Source: Streptococcus sp. A12 (GTDB lineage Bacteria > Bacillota > Bacilli > Lactobacillales > Streptococcaceae). Taken from it: a DNA stretch of 61,562 nucleotides. The translations under genes were made by a program, and so were the position numbers. Positions 47,271-55,719 of the stretch are shown piece after piece. Where the stretch lies: the NCBI RefSeq assembly GCF_905372335.1, contig NZ_CAJPOU010000002.1:1-61562 (forward strand), in the 5' to 3' direction. The notes under the pieces are model-generated. The model was not told the DNA's origin. It saw only the letters and a list, made by a program, of their open reading frames with translations, and ran no database searches. Every line of letters starts with the position of its first letter. The stretch's first letter is position 1.

Positions 47271-47993
47271 ATGATTCAAATTGAACATCTAAGTGTTGCT
47301 TACCAGCAAACACTGGCCTTGGAGGATCTTTCCCTCACCATCCAGGGTCCAACCATCCTAGGCATTCTTGGACCCAACGGAGCTGGAAAATCAACCCTGA
47401 TCAAGGCCATGCTAGGACTTCTCCCTCATTCGGGAAAGGTCCAGCTCGATCAAAAAGACCTCGGCCAAGTTCTTCAACGAGTGGCCTACGTCGAACAGAA
47501 ATCCGCTATTGATTTCCACTTCCCCATCACGGTGCGGGAATGTGTCTCGCTGGGGCTCTATCCCCATCTTTCTATCTTCAAGAGAAAAAGCAAAGAGGAT
47601 CTCCAAAAAGTAGAAAATGCCTTGAAACTTGTCAATCTTCTTGATCTAGCAGATCGCCAGATTGGCCAGCTTTCAGGAGGGCAATTCCAAAGGGTTCTGA
47701 TCGCCCGCTGCTTGGTTCAAGAAGCAGAGGTCATCTTCTTGGATGAGCCCTTTGCTGGGATTGACTCCGTTAGCGAAGACATCATCATGCAGACACTCCA
47801 AACCTTGAAAAAGGAAGGCAAGACCATCCTGATTGTCCATCACGATCTGAGCAAGGTCCCAGCTTATTTTGACCAGATCCTGCTCCTTCATCGCAAACTG
47901 ATTGCTTTTGGGAAAACAGAAGAAACCTTTACCAAAGAGAATCTTCACGCAGCCTACGGTCATGAACTTTTTATAGGAGGTGAAATCAGATGA
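47271..47993 (+). CDS. fimC: Manganese/metal ABC transporter ATP-binding protein
   Basis: Cytoplasmic ATPase of the Mn2+ (Zn2+/Fe2+) importer, 240 residues. Walker A GPNGAGKST near residue 37, Q-loop VEQKS, signature LSGGQFQRVLIARCL near 143 and Walker B VIFLDEPFAGID, with the H-loop in LIVHHD. It is first in the operon ATPase-permease-lipoprotein, overlapping the permease start by 4 bp (ATGA). ScaC, PsaB and MtsB are the homologues in other streptococci. Transcription starts at a repressor-covered promoter. Confidence 0.93.
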   Translation: MIQIEHLSVAYQQTLALEDLSLTIQGPTILGILGPNGAGKSTLIKAMLGLLPHSGKVQLDQKDLGQVLQRVAYVEQKSAIDFHFPITVRECVSLGLYPHLSIFKRKSKEDLQKVENALKLVNLLDLADRQIGQLSGGQFQRVLIARCLVQEAEVIFLDEPFAGIDSVSEDIIMQTLQTLKKEGKTILIVHHDLSKVPAYFDQILLLHRKLIAFGKTEETFTKENLHAAYGHELFIGGEIR

Positions 47994-48832
47994 TTGCAGA
48001 ATTTATCGATGGATTACAACAATTTCATTTCCTCCAAAACGCTCTCATTACAGCTATTGCCATCGGGATCGTCGCTGGTGCAGTCGGATGTTTCATCATT
48101 TTGCGAGGCATGTCTCTCATGGGAGATGCCATCTCACACGCGGTCCTTCCAGGTGTGGCCCTTTCCTTTATCCTGGGCATCAATTTCTTTATTGGCGCCA
48201 TTACCTTCGGGCTTTTAGCTTCCATCCTCATCACCTATATCAAGAGCAACTCCATTATCAAGAGCGACACGGCGATTGGGATTACCTTTTCTTCTTTCCT
48301 CGCCTTAGGAGTCATTCTGATCGGAATCGCTAAAAGTTCCACCGACCTTTTCCACATCCTCTTTGGGAATATCTTGGCCGTGCAAGACCAGGATATGTGG
48401 ATGACCATCGGTATTGGGGTGGCGGTCTTGCTGGTGATTTGCCTGCTCTTTCGACCCTTACTGCTCACATCTTTTGACCCCGTTCTGGCTCAGTCCATGG
48501 GCGTCCGGGTCAAGGTCTATCACTACCTTCTCATGGTGCTTTTGACCTTGGTTTCTGTCACTGCTATGCAGAGTGTCGGGACCATTCTCATCGTCGCCAT
48601 GCTCATCACACCCGCTGCGACGGCCTATCTCTATGCCAACAGCCTCTGGTCCATGATGCTCCTTTCATCCGGATTAGGTGCTCTTGCCTCCATCCTGGGA
48701 CTCTTTATTGGCTATAGCTTCAACATCGCCGTCGGGTCTTGTATCGTCCTCACTTCTGCCATCTTCTTTCTCATCAGCTTCTTTATCGCTCCTAAGCAGA
48801 GAAAGAATAAGCACGCTCTTTCACCTCATTAA
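47990..48832 (+). CDS. fimB: Manganese/metal ABC transporter permease
   Basis: Integral membrane permease of the cluster 9 (A-I) metal importers, 280 residues and about eight to nine transmembrane helices. Typical segments are GIVAGAVGCFIILRGMSLMGDAISHAVLPG near residue 25 (the conserved DAISHAVLPG loop contacts the ATPase) and GTILIVAMLITPAATA near 200. It starts four bases before the ATPase stop with AGGAGG upstream. ScaB/PsaC are homologues. Confidence 0.93.
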   Translation: MIAEFIDGLQQFHFLQNALITAIAIGIVAGAVGCFIILRGMSLMGDAISHAVLPGVALSFILGINFFIGAITFGLLASILITYIKSNSIIKSDTAIGITFSSFLALGVILIGIAKSSTDLFHILFGNILAVQDQDMWMTIGIGVAVLLVICLLFRPLLLTSFDPVLAQSMGVRVKVYHYLLMVLLTLVSVTAMQSVGTILIVAMLITPAATAYLYANSLWSMMLLSSGLGALASILGLFIGYSFNIAVGSCIVLTSAIFFLISFFIAPKQRKNKHALSPH

Positions 48833-48843
48833 AGGAGAAACAC

Positions 48844-49776
48844 ATGAAAAAAATCACTTCTGTCCTCGCCCTCTTTGTGGCGCTCTTATTCTGCCTTATG
48901 GCCTGTAGCAAAGGCTCTTCTTCCAAGTCTTCATCTGATAAATTGAAGGTGGTTACCACCAACTCCATCCTTGCTGATATCACCAAAAATATCGCGGGGG
49001 ATAAAATTGAGCTCCATAGTATTGTCCCTGTCGGCCAAGATCCCCATGAATACGAACCACTCCCAGAAGATGTCAAAAAAACTTCACAAGCAGACCTCAT
49101 CTTCTACAACGGCATCAACCTCGAAACCGGTGGCAATGCTTGGTTTACCAAGTTGGTCAAAAATGCTAATAAAGTAGAAAATAAGGACTATTTCGCTGCC
49201 AGCGATGGCGTTGAGGTCATCTACCTAGAAGGCCAAAACCAAGCTGGAAAAGAAGACCCTCACGCTTGGCTCAATCTCGAAAACGGGATTATCTACGCTA
49301 AAAACATTGCCAAACAATTAATCGCCAAAGATCCAAAAAATAAGGACTTCTACGAAAAAAATCTAGCAACCTACACTGAAAAACTCAGCAAGCTAGACCA
49401 AGAAGCCAAGCAAGCATTCAATAACATCCCAGCAGAGAAGAAAATGATTGTAACCAGCGAAGGTTGCTTCAAGTACTTCTCCAAAGCCTATGGCGTCCCA
49501 TCTGCCTATATCTGGGAAATCAACACTGAAGAAGAAGGGACACCCGAACAAATCAAAACGCTGGTAGAGAAATTGCGTCAAACCAAGGTACCGTCCCTCT
49601 TTGTCGAATCCAGTGTCGATGAACGTCCTATGAAAACTGTGTCTAAAGATACCAATATCCCAATCTTTTCAAAAATCTTTACTGACTCAATTGCCAAAGA
49701 AGGCGAAGAAGGCGACAGCTACTACAGCATGATGAAATGGAATTTGGAGAAAATCGCAGAAGGTTTGAACAAATAA
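48844..49776 (+). CDS. fimA: Metal-binding lipoprotein / adhesin (LraI family, FimA/ScaA/PsaA)
   Basis: Solute-binding protein of the Mn2+ importer, also known as a surface adhesin in oral streptococci. The 310-residue protein has signal MKKITSVLALFVALLFCL with lipobox LMAC (Cys20 region). Metal ligands expected for PsaA-like proteins are in VGQDPHEYEPLPED (His), GKEDPHAWLNLENG (His), SEGCFKYFSKAYG (Glu) and VESSVDERPMKTVSKDT (Asp). The sequence looks closest, as recalled, to FimA of S. parasanguinis. AAGGAG precedes the ATG. It is the last gene of the ATPase-permease-lipoprotein set, with tpx 87 nt downstream. Confidence 0.95.
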   Translation: MKKITSVLALFVALLFCLMACSKGSSSKSSSDKLKVVTTNSILADITKNIAGDKIELHSIVPVGQDPHEYEPLPEDVKKTSQADLIFYNGINLETGGNAWFTKLVKNANKVENKDYFAASDGVEVIYLEGQNQAGKEDPHAWLNLENGIIYAKNIAKQLIAKDPKNKDFYEKNLATYTEKLSKLDQEAKQAFNNIPAEKKMIVTSEGCFKYFSKAYGVPSAYIWEINTEEEGTPEQIKTLVEKLRQTKVPSLFVESSVDERPMKTVSKDTNIPIFSKIFTDSIAKEGEEGDSYYSMMKWNLEKIAEGLNK

Positions 49777-49863
49777 GATTCCAAACTGATTAGATTCTCA
49801 AACAAATCAGTGGATCTTCCCCCTTCATTGATGTACAATGAAAAGAAAAAAGGAGTCTTTGCT

Positions 49864-50358
49864 ATGACAACATTTTTAGGAAACCCTGTTACCTTCACTG
49901 GATCTCAACTTCAAGTTGGCGATACTGCTCACGATTTTTCACTGACCACCCCTAACTTGGAGAAAAAATCTTTGGCTGATTTTGCTGGGAAGAAAAAAGT
50001 TCTCAGCGTGATCCCTTCTATTGACACAGGTATCTGTTCTACTCAAACACGTCACTTCAACCAGGCCCTCTCTGACATGGAAGACACTGTGGTCTTGACG
50101 GTCTCTGTCGACCTTCCTTTTGCTCAAGGTAAATGGTGCGCTGCTGAAGGGATCGAAAATGCCATCATGCTCTCAGACTACTTCGACCATTCCTTCGGGA
50201 AGGCTTATGGCCTCTTGATCAATGAATGGCACTTGCTCGCACGCGCTGTCTTGGTCCTAAATGCGGACAACAAGGTCACATACGTTGAATACCTCGACAA
50301 CATCAACAGCGAACCAAATTACGACGCTGCAATCGAAGCCGTCAAAGCACTTGATTAA
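49864..50358 (+). CDS. tpx: Thiol peroxidase
   Basis: Atypical 2-Cys peroxiredoxin reducing hydrogen and alkyl peroxides with thioredoxin, 164 residues. The peroxidatic Cys lies in SIDTGICSTQTRHFN (near residue 58) and the resolving Cys in GKWCAAEG near 92. It starts at ATG 49864 after AAAGGAG; the upstream in-frame codons are not used. It follows the metal transporter genes, linking manganese uptake and oxidative stress defence. A TACAAT (49834-49839) could be its own promoter. A perfect terminator follows. Confidence 0.95.
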   Translation: MTTFLGNPVTFTGSQLQVGDTAHDFSLTTPNLEKKSLADFAGKKKVLSVIPSIDTGICSTQTRHFNQALSDMEDTVVLTVSVDLPFAQGKWCAAEGIENAIMLSDYFDHSFGKAYGLLINEWHLLARAVLVLNADNKVTYVEYLDNINSEPNYDAAIEAVKALD

Positions 50359-50391
50359 AGTAAAAAGAGGTCTACGACCTCTTTTTACTTT
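50357..50391 (+). terminator. Terminator of tpx
   Basis: AAAGTAAAAAGAGGTC and GACCTCTTTTTACTTT form a 16-bp perfect stem with a 3-nt loop, beginning at the tpx stop codon. Confidence 0.9.
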
Positions 50392-50411
50392 ATCTACAAA
50401 ATCTGTTCAGA

Positions 50412-50431
50412 GACTTTCCTTAGGTGAGTTT
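50412..50431 (+). repeat. Remnant of the structured element
   Basis: GACTTTCCTTAGGTGAGTTT matches the 5' end of copies A and B (ACTTTCCTTAGGTGAGT) but no further part is recognisable. Confidence 0.4.
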
Positions 50432-50467
50432 CTAAGAGGCCTTTTTCTTCAATCCGAAAGAGGACTA

Positions 50468-51493
50468 CTATAAAATCCGATTGAGTCCATTCTGGAAGAG
50501 GACTCGCCAGCGTAAGCGTGGGATTCCTCTGAGGAAACTCCGCACACGCTTTGCTACTTGTTGCTTGTAGCTCTTGCCTCCTTGTGCAAAGGTTCCCTTC
50601 CGGCTCCAGTATCCTTCAATACTGCGATCATTCTTCGGAGCGAGATAGCGAACACCTTGCTGATAGAGGACTTTCTTACGAAATGGCGGATCCCAAGGTT
50701 TGACGGGATCGATATCCAAGTCCTTATGGGTCCGGCCCTTGGCTAAGCCATAGTTGAAACTGGCTCCATTGACAATGCCATTTTCAGAAATCTGATTCGG
50801 GTCCACTTCGTTGAGAAACTGGCCACCCTGATCCAGGATATACTCAGTATGAAAGTTGAGCAAGACCTTAAAATTCAACTGGGCCTGAGCACGAGATGGG
50901 AAGGCGAGCTGGCCGTTTTGATCCACATAGACCTTATTGTGAAGACGAGCCGCCGCATAGGCATCGATCTTAATTCCTTTTGTCTCCTGTAAGTAAGCTT
51001 GTAGCGCCCCTTCATCAGTCTGTCCAGTTTTGGCATAATGCTCCCGAATCCACTGGGTCTGGTAGGCAGAGAGCAGATAGCGGAACTGGTGGATCTGGCG
51101 TTTTATGAGCTGGTCTCCTGCTTTGCTAGCTAATGGATCCAGAGCAAAGGCTACTTGGACCACTCTTGAAAAAGAGGACCAAAAAGGTGAATGAGGTGGG
51201 CAATCTGGCCAGAACCGCTTCAGTAAGAAGGCAGTCTCCTCACAGGTCCCCGATAAATCCCGTGGCATGAGACAGAGGTGCATGACCCCTCTTAAGAGGG
51301 CCTGGGCACGAGCTACCGTCAACCCTTGCAGCTCTCTCTGCCACATCTCTTGGAAAAGAGGGCTAGCAAAGACAAAGACAGAGCGGTAACAAGCTTGCCT
51401 TCTTGCTTCATCTTCGCAAGACTGCAATCGGTTTTCAAAGTGGCTGAGACCTCTGGTCGTCCAGCCCAGTTTTTCTAATTCCTGTCCTTGCAT
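50468..51493 (-). CDS. DUF3114 domain protein
   Basis: A 341-residue protein resembling the streptococcal DUF3114 family, of unknown function. Recognisable stretches are ALRLHNK-like segments (AAARLHNKVYVDQNGQLAFP) and NFHTEYILDQGGQFLNEVDP near residue 230. GASFNYGLAKGRTHKDLDI follows, and the highly basic C-terminus contains the repeated KR motifs of VRSFLRGIPRLRWRV. The start at 51493 (MQGQELEKL) follows AGGAGG with 6-nt spacing and is preferred over the upstream in-frame ATG. It is on the minus strand between tpx and the metal regulator; no operon partner. Confidence 0.75.
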   Translation of the reverse strand: MQGQELEKLGWTTRGLSHFENRLQSCEDEARRQACYRSVFVFASPLFQEMWQRELQGLTVARAQALLRGVMHLCLMPRDLSGTCEETAFLLKRFWPDCPPHSPFWSSFSRVVQVAFALDPLASKAGDQLIKRQIHQFRYLLSAYQTQWIREHYAKTGQTDEGALQAYLQETKGIKIDAYAAARLHNKVYVDQNGQLAFPSRAQAQLNFKVLLNFHTEYILDQGGQFLNEVDPNQISENGIVNGASFNYGLAKGRTHKDLDIDPVKPWDPPFRKKVLYQQGVRYLAPKNDRSIEGYWSRKGTFAQGGKSYKQQVAKRVRSFLRGIPRLRWRVLFQNGLNRIL

Positions 51494-51598
51494 CTGCCCC
51501 CTCCTTTCCATATTGTTCTCGGTTTATGCTTCTATACTATCATCTTTCGCCCTCCCAGACAATTCCTATCCACTGGCCAAGCCATTTTGCACTTTTTT

Positions 51599-51607
51599 TG
51601 ATATACT
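51599..51607 (+). promoter_or_regulatory. Extended -10 promoter of the metal regulator gene
   Basis: TGATATACT, TGn plus TATACT, about 26 nt before the start codon; AAGGAGCG is the ribosome binding site. Confidence 0.5.
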
Positions 51608-51633
51608 AGAAGGAGCGAAGAAAAGAGGACCCT

Positions 51634-52287
51634 ATGACACCAAACAAAGAAGATTACCTCAAGTGCATCTATGAAATCGGCACGCAACATGAAAAGATTA
51701 GTAACAAAGAGATTGCGGCCCGGATGCAGGTTTCGCCTCCAGCCGTGACTGAGATGGTCAAGCGAATGATCTCGGAGAATCTCCTCATCAAGGATAAGAC
51801 CCACGGCTATCTGCTTACCGAGCTCGGCCTTCAAACAGTTTCCGACCTTTTTCGCAAGCACCGATTGATTGAAGTGTTCTTGCTCAAAAAACTGGGCTAT
51901 ACAACTGAAGAAGTCCATGAAGAGGCTGAGGTGCTTGAGCATACTGTCTCCGACCGCTTTATCGATAAACTTGACCAGATGTTAGACACTCCCAAGACCT
52001 GCCCCCACGGAGGAACCATTCCACCAAAAGGAAAACTCCTCATCGAGGCTTACCAGGACCGTTTGAGTGATGTCAGCGAACTGGGAACCTATCGTTTGCG
52101 AAGAGTCCAGGATAGCTTTGAATTGCTGAATTTTTTAGACCAGATCCAACTGACCATTGGAGATGACATTCTCTTCAAAGGCTACGACGATTACACTGGC
52201 CTCTATCAGCTCCAGATCAATGACCAAGACATCCAGATCAATCATCTGATTGCCCAACAACTTTACATAGAAAAACATGCCCTTTGA
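51634..52287 (+). CDS. DtxR-family Mn-dependent repressor (FimR/ScaR/MntR)
   Basis: Metal-sensing repressor of 217 residues. An N-terminal winged HTH (TPNKEDYLKCIYEIGTQHEK, EIAARMQVSPPAVTEMVKRM) comes first. A dimerisation/metal domain follows with typical ligand segments (RKHRLIEVFLLKKLGYT, EEAEVLEHTVSDRFIDKL, CPHGGTIP), and then an SH3-like C-terminal domain. It is expected to repress the ATPase-permease-lipoprotein operon at 47.2-49.8 kb. Its own promoter is an extended -10. It is separated from its target by tpx and the oppositely directed DUF3114 gene. Confidence 0.92.
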   Translation: MTPNKEDYLKCIYEIGTQHEKISNKEIAARMQVSPPAVTEMVKRMISENLLIKDKTHGYLLTELGLQTVSDLFRKHRLIEVFLLKKLGYTTEEVHEEAEVLEHTVSDRFIDKLDQMLDTPKTCPHGGTIPPKGKLLIEAYQDRLSDVSELGTYRLRRVQDSFELLNFLDQIQLTIGDDILFKGYDDYTGLYQLQINDQDIQINHLIAQQLYIEKHAL

Positions 52288-52322
52288 TTAAGAGCATGTC
52301 AGATTGAAGAAATAGTATTCCT

Positions 52323-52460
52323 AAAAACTTTCCTTAGGTGAGTACGGACGTCATGGAACTTATACGAAGTTTCATGACTTAGTTTTGAACCTAAGGTTTC
52401 AAAACTCCCGAGTGCTTGAAAAAACAATGTTTCAAGCATTTTTCTCACGGCGGAAAGTTT
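52323..52460 (+). repeat. Structured mobile-like element, copy B
   Basis: A 138-bp element 36 nt past the metal regulator stop, in sense orientation. Terminal inverted repeats AAAAACTTTCC / GGAAAGTTT, then GTGAG pairing with CTCAC, and three hairpins: GTCATGGAACTT...AAGTTTCATGAC, AGTTTTGAA...TTCAAAACT with loop CCTAAGG, and TGCTTGAAA...TTTCAAGCA followed by TTTTTCTC. Same layout as copy A with compensatory changes. Confidence 0.8.
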
Positions 52461-52548
52461 CGGATTTACTTCGACAACTCAAAGTAATATAAGGATTTTT
52501 TGAAAAATTATCCAGCTATCCTAAGTAAAAAGTAATTTGTCTACATTC

Positions 52549-52577
52549 AAACAAGCCCTTTAATCAAGGGCTTGTTT
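52549..52577. terminator. Terminator of dtd
   Basis: AAACAAGCCCTT and AAGGGCTTGTTT form a 12-bp perfect stem with a 5-nt loop, just past the dtd stop, with T-runs in both directions. Confidence 0.85.
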
Positions 52578-52579
52578 TT

Positions 52580-53023
52580 CTATGGATTTTTCGTATCGAG
52601 GATGATGGTCACCGGACCATCATTAATAAGTTCGATTGCCATATCTGCAGCGAAGATCCCTCGTTTGACAGGGACTTCCTTTTCTAACAAATCATTGAAA
52701 TCATCGTAGAGCTGGCTGGCCATCTCTGGATTGGCTGCCCCAATAAAGGCTGGACGATTGCCTTTTTTTGTCTGGGCAAAGAGGGTAAACTGCGAAACAG
52801 AGAGGATCTCCCCTTGAATATCCTTGACAGATAAGTTCATCTTCCCTTCTTCATCCGAGAAGATCCGCATTTGCGTGAGCTTGCGCACCGCATACTCCAA
52901 ATCCTTCTGGTCATCCTCAGGCCCCACTCCCACTAAGAGCAGAAGTCCTTCTTGAATCTGACTATAGACTTGACCATCAATAGAAACTGAGGCCCTTTTG
53001 ACCCGTTGAATCACTAATTTCAT
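52580..53023 (-). CDS. dtd: D-aminoacyl-tRNA deacylase
   Basis: Removes D-amino acids (D-Tyr and others) and mischarged glycine from tRNAs. The 147-residue protein has the family start MKLVIQRVKRASVSIDG and the SVSQFTLFAQTKKGNRPAF motif near residue 78 (SQFTL is diagnostic). The C-terminal NDGPVTIILDT (cross-subunit GP motif: NDGPVT) completes the active site. It lies 205 nt downstream of rel on the same strand, the common rel-dtd order in Gram-positive bacteria, here separated by an inverted-repeat element. Confidence 0.95.
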   Translation of the reverse strand: MKLVIQRVKRASVSIDGQVYSQIQEGLLLLVGVGPEDDQKDLEYAVRKLTQMRIFSDEEGKMNLSVKDIQGEILSVSQFTLFAQTKKGNRPAFIGAANPEMASQLYDDFNDLLEKEVPVKRGIFAADMAIELINDGPVTIILDTKNP

Positions 53024-53073
53024 CTTATTATCCTATTTTAACAATCTATTGAGCATTCACTGCTACCTTCAAA

Positions 53074-53220
53074 GAAAATCGACATCAGGCAAGACGGTGA
53101 GATACAGGCACACTATCTGAAAAGTAAAGGCTGTTCAAGTGCTTTTAGAGCAAGGCAGTGAGACGCAGGCATAACTGTAGTTAGGCCAGTCGAAACTAAC
53201 GCAGTATGAAGTCGATTTTC
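53074..53220. repeat. Inverted-repeat-bounded intergenic element
   Basis: A 147-bp segment between rel and dtd with 10-bp perfect ends GAAAATCGAC / GTCGATTTTC. Inside are two related sub-units, GGCAAGACGGTGAGATACAG and GCAAGGCAGTGAGACGCAGG. Read on the minus strand the terminal stem and following T-rich sequence could end rel transcription. It recalls degenerate BOX or related streptococcal elements. Confidence 0.55.
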
Positions 53221-53228
53221 GCAGAAGA

Positions 53229-55448
53229 TTAGCCGTTGGTACGCTTAACAGAGTACACCTCCGGCACACTCTTAATCTTATCCACAACCGTTGTCAACAT
53301 AGACAGGTTTGGAATCCCGAAGGAAATGTGGATATTGGCAAATTTCATATCTTTGGTTGGTTGGGCATTGACGGTTGAGATCATCTTAGCCGTGTTGGAG
53401 AGAACTTGAAGGACATCATTAAGAAGGCCTGCACGGTTGAGGCCATAGATATCGATATGGGCGATGTAGTCCTTGGTCGTGTTGTTGTCTTCCCACTCGA
53501 CGTCAATCAAGCGTTGCTCATAGTTGTCTTGGGCTCGCAGGTTCATACAGTCTTGACGGTGAATGGCAACCCCACGTCCTTTGGTAATGTAGCCGACAAT
53601 TGTATCTCCTGGCACGGGATTGCAACACTTAGCAATCCGGATCAAGAGACCAGAAGCCCCTTGGATGACCACGCCACCTTCATGGCGGACCTTGAGGGTA
53701 TCTTTTTTGTTTTCAACCTTAACTTCGCCACCTTTGACCAGCTCTTCGGCTTCCGCACGCGCCTTGGCTTTTTCCTCTTCGCGGCGCTCTTCTTCCGTCA
53801 AACGGTTAAAGACGGAGATGGCTCCTACTTCTCCAAAACCGATGGCCGCAAACAGGGCCTCTTCGGTCTTGTAGCTAGTCTTTTGCAAGACCTTGTCCAT
53901 GTGCTTCTTGTCCATGAACTTGTTGGCAATCATATCATGCTCATGGAATTGAGCCATGAGCAACTCTCGTCCACGGTTGATCGAGAGTTCCTTGTCTTGG
54001 TTCTTAAAGAATTGGCGGATCTTATTACGCGCCTTGCTGGTCTTGACGATATTGAGCCAGTCACGACTTGGACCAAAGGAGTTGGCATTGGTAATGATCT
54101 CCACCTGATCCCCTGTCCGTAGCTTGGTATTGAGAGGCACCATCCGGCCATTGACCTTGGCTCCGACAGCCTTTTCCCCTACCTTGGTATGGATCTCATA
54201 GGCAAAATCGATCGGACCAGAATCTTTTGGAAGGGAACGGACAGTTCCATCTGGGGTAAAGACATAAATCTCTTCAGCTAGATAGTTTTCTTTGACCGTA
54301 TCGACAAATTCCTTGGCATCATCTGCCTGGTCTTGGAGTTCCATCATCTCCTTGATCCAGTTCATCCCAATAGCTGATTCTTTGCTATTGACTTGGCCCT
54401 TGATCCCTTTCTTATAGGCCCAGTGGGCTGCAACCCCGTACTCAGCAACCTCGTGCATTGCCTTGGTACGGATCTGGAACTCGATAGGACCTTTTGGACC
54501 GTAGACAGTGGTATGAATAGACTGGTAACCATTGGCCTTGCGGTTGGCGATGTAGTCCTTGAAGCGACCTGGCATAGGCTTCCAGAGCTCGTGGATATAG
54601 CCCAGCATGGCATAGACGTCACTTGGTGATTCCAGGATACAGCGAATAGCAATCAAATCATAGATTTCATCAAAGCGCTTCTTCTTATCCTGCATCTTGC
54701 GGTAGATGGAGTAGATATGCTTAGGACGACCATAGATTTTCCCGTAGAGGTGGCGTTCCGCTGCATAGGACTCGATCTTTTGGACGACTTCTTCTACCAA
54801 GGCTTCCCGCTCGCGACGCTTCTCCTTCATCATATGGGAAATCTTGTAGAACTCTACCTCGTTGAGATAACGGAAGGATAGATCTTCCAATTCCCACTTG
54901 ACGCTGGAAATCCCGAGACGATGGGCTAGTGGCGCATAGATTTCCATGGTTTCTTGAGAAATCCTCTCTTGCTTGTCCTTGCGCAAATGCTTCAAAGTCC
55001 GCATGTTGTGCAGGCGGTCTGCTAGCTTGACCAAGATGACACGGATGTCCTGAGACATGGCCATGAGCATCTTGCGATGGTTTTCTGCCAACTGCTCTTC
55101 GTGGGACTTGTATTTGACCTTCCCGAGCTTGGTCACTCCATCAACAATCACTCGGACATCATGTCCAAATTCGCGTTCTAGATCATCTAGGGTCGCGTCT
55201 GTATCCTCGACAACGTCGTGCAAAAAACCACAGGCAACGGTCACAGCATCCAACTTCAATTTTGCCAAAATGCCAGCAACTTGAATAGGGTGGATGATAT
55301 AGGGTTCACCTGATTTACGGAATTGCCCACTATGGCAGTCGACCGCATAAAGGAGAGCTTTTTCTACAAATGCAACATCCTCTCCCGACAAGTATTTTTT
55401 GGTAAGGGCAATAACCTGGCCCCCTGTTAAAGGTTCTTCTTTCGGCAT
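53229..55448 (-). CDS. rel: Bifunctional (p)ppGpp synthetase/hydrolase
   Basis: Controls the stringent response by making and degrading (p)ppGpp. The 739-residue protein has the HD hydrolase domain (HPIQVAGILAKLKLDAVTVA, GFLHDVVEDTDATLDDL with HDxxED near residue 77). The synthetase domain has YQSIHTTVYGPKGPIEFQIRT near residue 300. TGS (IYVFTPDGTVRSLPKDSGPI near 395), a zinc-finger-type CCNPVPGDTIVGYI near 608 and a C-terminal ACT domain follow. Both catalytic domains keep their signature residues. It is monocistronic on the minus strand. Confidence 0.97.
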   Translation of the reverse strand: MPKEEPLTGGQVIALTKKYLSGEDVAFVEKALLYAVDCHSGQFRKSGEPYIIHPIQVAGILAKLKLDAVTVACGFLHDVVEDTDATLDDLEREFGHDVRVIVDGVTKLGKVKYKSHEEQLAENHRKMLMAMSQDIRVILVKLADRLHNMRTLKHLRKDKQERISQETMEIYAPLAHRLGISSVKWELEDLSFRYLNEVEFYKISHMMKEKRREREALVEEVVQKIESYAAERHLYGKIYGRPKHIYSIYRKMQDKKKRFDEIYDLIAIRCILESPSDVYAMLGYIHELWKPMPGRFKDYIANRKANGYQSIHTTVYGPKGPIEFQIRTKAMHEVAEYGVAAHWAYKKGIKGQVNSKESAIGMNWIKEMMELQDQADDAKEFVDTVKENYLAEEIYVFTPDGTVRSLPKDSGPIDFAYEIHTKVGEKAVGAKVNGRMVPLNTKLRTGDQVEIITNANSFGPSRDWLNIVKTSKARNKIRQFFKNQDKELSINRGRELLMAQFHEHDMIANKFMDKKHMDKVLQKTSYKTEEALFAAIGFGEVGAISVFNRLTEEERREEEKAKARAEAEELVKGGEVKVENKKDTLKVRHEGGVVIQGASGLLIRIAKCCNPVPGDTIVGYITKGRGVAIHRQDCMNLRAQDNYEQRLIDVEWEDNNTTKDYIAHIDIYGLNRAGLLNDVLQVLSNTAKMISTVNAQPTKDMKFANIHISFGIPNLSMLTTVVDKIKSVPEVYSVKRTNG

Positions 55449-55681
55449 CTAGTTTTCTCCACTTTCTTGCCTTCTATTCTATCACTTTTAACTCTATATG
55501 AAAACTAGTCCGATTGACTTTCCGAGAAAGAGCTCGCTTCCCCAAAAATAAGAAGCACAATTCCCGAACTTAAAAAATTTTTTCTTCGGTTTTTTGGCTT
55601 TCTTTCGGCTTTTAGAGGAAATTTTATCCATTTATCATATAGAAATCCTACGAAAACGAATATATTCTGAACGAAATAAGA

Positions 55682-55687
55682 TATAAT
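55682..55687 (+). promoter_or_regulatory. -10 box of cpdB
   Basis: TATAAT within AGATATAATAGA, 33 nt before the start codon; no clear -35. AGGAGG lies 8 nt before the ATG. Confidence 0.45.
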
Positions 55688-55719
55688 AGAAAGACATCAT
55701 TTTATTTAGGAGGACAACC

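Noticed and set aside
55655..55680. Second cin-box before cpdB
   Set aside because: The sequence TACGAAAACGAATA only partly resembles TACGAATA and a TATAAT lies closer to the gene.
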